In this document: positions 7,424-8,613 of the stretch, piece after piece | Layout: every line of letters begins with the position of its first letter | Position numbering within the stretch: position 1 is the stretch's first letter | Source: Bacteroidales bacterium UBA4318 | GTDB taxonomy: Bacteria; Bacteroidota; Bacteroidia; Bacteroidales; UBA932 | Direction: 5' to 3' | Length of the DNA: 8,613 bases | Assembly: GCA_002393895.1 (NCBI GenBank) | Contig: DGUE01000084.1 | Coordinates: 1-8,613, forward strand | Notes under the pieces: generated by a model | Told to the model about the DNA's origin: nothing | Databases searched by the model: none | The model's input: the letters and a program-made list of their open reading frames with translations, nothing else | Program-made: the position numbers and the translations under genes

Positions 7424-7677
7424 AGGCCCTCCTGGACGAGAACAAGGCCGATGAGGCCATCGCAGCGCTGGAGGAATACCGCGCCGGGGGCGGGGAGATG
7501 GACGACACGCTTTTCTATCTTCTCGGGAACGCCTGGCGCAAGAAGGGGAACTGGCAGATGGCCATGAACAACTACCTGGAGGCCGTGCACCGCAATCCCG
7601 AAAGCCCTGCGCAGCAGGCTTTGGACATGGCGAACGAGATACTGGCCTTCTACAACAAGGATATGTACAACCAATAA
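7402..7677 (+). CDS. Small tetratricopeptide-repeat protein in the VOR operon
   Basis: A 91-residue all-helical protein with one clear TPR at about residues 35-68: YLLGNAWRKKGNWQMAMNNY followed by LEAVHRNPES, with the Gly, Ala and Pro expected at the TPR positions. A preceding helix pair (DEAIAALEEY near residue 17) looks like a degenerate half repeat. The C-terminus ends NKDMYNQ. TPRs bind proteins, so a role in assembling or holding the oxidoreductase subunits is possible but unproven. I recall similar short TPR proteins beside vor genes in other Bacteroidota. The ATG at 7402 lies inside ilvE, overlapping it by 22 bases in another frame; the next in-frame ATG (7498) would remove the N-terminal helices. 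The overlap suggests translational coupling. No signal peptide or membrane segment is seen. Confidence 0.85.
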   Translation: MVHVHRIKALLDENKADEAIAALEEYRAGGGEMDDTLFYLLGNAWRKKGNWQMAMNNYLEAVHRNPESPAQQALDMANEILAFYNKDMYNQ

Positions 7678-7688
7678 ACTACAGCTAT

Positions 7689-7919
7689 ATGGCTAAAATG
7701 AAAGGGGCTACCATAGTGGACATCGAACGCTGCAAGGGCTGCGGCCTGTGCGTGGTGGCGTGTCCGCTGAACGTGCTGGCCCTAACCACTAAAAGCGTGA
7801 ACCAGAAGGGCTACAACTACGCCGAGTCCGTGCTGGAAGACACTTGCACAGGATGTGCATCCTGCGGGATTGTCTGCCCGGACGGATGCATCACAGTTTA
7901 CCGCAAAAAGGAGGAATAG
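7689..7919 (+). CDS. 2x[4Fe-4S] ferredoxin, delta-type subunit of 2-oxoacid oxidoreductase
   Basis: A 76-residue dicluster ferredoxin. The first cluster motif is CKGCGLCVVACP with Cys 15, 18, 21 and 25; the second is CTGCASCGIVCP with Cys 53, 56, 59 and 63. Each motif's last cysteine would be expected to ligate the other cluster, as in bacterial 8Fe ferredoxins. An extra cysteine, Cys67, follows. The 27-residue spacer between motifs and the position directly before vorB fit the small delta subunit of VOR/KOR complexes, which passes electrons from the thiamine-diphosphate site to external ferredoxin. ATG 7689 is used; ATG 7698 would also keep both motifs. It starts 11 bases after the TPR gene. 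Its last codons (KKEE) also hold the Shine-Dalgarno of vorB. Confidence 0.94.
   Translation: MAKMKGATIVDIERCKGCGLCVVACPLNVLALTTKSVNQKGYNYAESVLEDTCTGCASCGIVCPDGCITVYRKKEE
7909..7914 (+). promoter_or_regulatory. Strong Shine-Dalgarno of vorB
   Basis: AGGAGG lies seven bases before the vorB ATG (7922) and within the last sense codons of the ferredoxin gene. It is the only well-formed, well-spaced Shine-Dalgarno in front of any start in this window, and it supports 7922 as the vorB start. Confidence 0.75.
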
Positions 7920-7921
7920 TC

Positions 7922-8613
7922 ATGGAGAAACGTGAAATCACCCTTATGAAAGGCAACGAAGCCATCGCCCACGCCGCCATACGCTGCGGCTGCGACGGCT
8001 ACTTCGGTTATCCCATCACCCCCCAGTCGGAAGTGCTGGAGACCCTGGCCGCCGAGAAGCCCTGGGAGACCACCGGAATGGTGGTGCTGCAGGCCGAGAG
8101 CGAGGTCTCGTCCATCAATATGGTCTATGGCGGCGCCGCGAGCGGCAAGAAGGTCATGACCTCGTCTTCATCTCCCGGAATCTCCCTCATGCAGGAGGGG
8201 ATATCCTACATGGCCGGAGCCGAACTGCCCGCGCTGATAGTGAACGTTTCGCGCGGAGGCCCCGGGCTCGGCACCATCCAGCCCAGCCAGGCGGACTACT
8301 TCCAGACCGTCAAGGGCGGCGGCCACGGGGATTATCGCCTGATCACCCTCGCGCCCGCGTCGGTGCAGGAGATGGCGGACTTCGTGGACCTCGCCTTCGA
8401 ACTGGCGTTCCGCTACCGCAACCCTGCCATGATCCTGAGCGACGGTGCCATAGGGCAGATGATGGAGAAGGTGGTCCTGCCTCCCTTCAAGCCCCGCTGC
8501 ACCGAGGAAGAGATAGCCAGGGAGTGCCCCTGGGCCACCACAGGCCGCATCGGCATGCGCAAGCCCAACATCATCACATCCCTCGAACTCCGTTCCGAGG
8601 AGATGGAGCAGAA
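7922..8613 (+). CDS. vorB: 2-oxoisovalerate:ferredoxin oxidoreductase alpha-type subunit, 3'-truncated
   Basis: The frame is open from ATG 7922 to the window edge and gives 230 complete codons plus two bases; family members have about 350-380 residues, so about a third is missing. GYPITPQSEVLE (29-40) is the hallmark of the alpha/PorA-like pyrimidine-binding domain of 2-oxoacid:ferredoxin oxidoreductases. AESEVSSINMVYGGAASG (58-75), TSSSSPGISLMQEG (80-93) and RGGPGLGTIQPSQADYF (111-127) follow. The last motif resembles VorB-type subunits more than pyruvate or 2-oxoglutarate enzymes; that judgement is from memory. The complex would oxidise a branched 2-oxoacid with CoA to acyl-CoA, CO2 and reduced ferredoxin in the cytoplasm. 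It follows the ferredoxin gene by two bases. The thiamine-diphosphate (beta) and gamma subunits are expected just downstream. Confidence 0.93.
   Translation, partial: MEKREITLMKGNEAIAHAAIRCGCDGYFGYPITPQSEVLETLAAEKPWETTGMVVLQAESEVSSINMVYGGAASGKKVMTSSSSPGISLMQEGISYMAGAELPALIVNVSRGGPGLGTIQPSQADYFQTVKGGGHGDYRLITLAPASVQEMADFVDLAFELAFRYRNPAMILSDGAIGQMMEKVVLPPFKPRCTEEEIARECPWATTGRIGMRKPNIITSLELRSEEMEQ

Overview
The window is one unbroken stretch of plus-strand genes, about 8.6 kb and GC-rich, with no gap longer than 42 bases. The gene content points to a fermentative, probably gut-associated member of the Bacteroidota (order Bacteroidales). The evidence is a NagB-like/LmbE fusion protein typical of that phylum, a Bacteroides-type branched-chain aminotransferase, a small TPR protein next to a 2-oxoacid:ferredoxin oxidoreductase, and mostly Shine-Dalgarno-less starts. 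The genus cannot be fixed from the sequence alone.

Layout: (1) 1-1545, the C-terminal two thirds of a membrane ion-pumping pyrophosphatase (hppA), cut by the window start. (2) 1552-3483, a fusion of a NagB-like domain, in which two catalytic residues are changed, with a PIG-L/LmbE deacetylase-like domain. (3) 3526-4320, an intact glucosamine-6-phosphate deaminase (nagB) with all catalytic residues. (4) 4323-5231 and 5234-6382, a phosphate acyltransferase and acyl kinase pair (ptb-buk). (5) 6389-7423, a branched-chain aminotransferase (ilvE). (6) 7402-7677, a small TPR protein overlapping the end of ilvE. (7) 7689-7919, a two-cluster ferredoxin. (8) 7922-8613, the start of a 2-oxoisovalerate:ferredoxin oxidoreductase alpha subunit (vorB), which runs off the window.

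How they may work together: genes 4-8 read as an almost complete oxidative branch for branched-chain amino acids. IlvE would turn valine, leucine or isoleucine into the 2-oxoacid. The VOR complex with the ferredoxin subunit would oxidise this to a branched acyl-CoA and reduced ferredoxin. Ptb would make the acyl-phosphate, and Buk would release isobutyrate, isovalerate or 2-methylbutyrate with one ATP. The upstream nagB pair feeds amino sugars into glycolysis, and the pyrophosphatase recovers energy from PPi as an ion gradient. Spacing of 2 to 11 bases, and one overlap, suggests that at least nagB through vorB is a single transcription unit. The families are known individually. The parts most worth a second look are the altered NagB-like fusion, the TPR gene embedded in the VOR operon, and the joining of amino-sugar and branched-chain fermentation genes.
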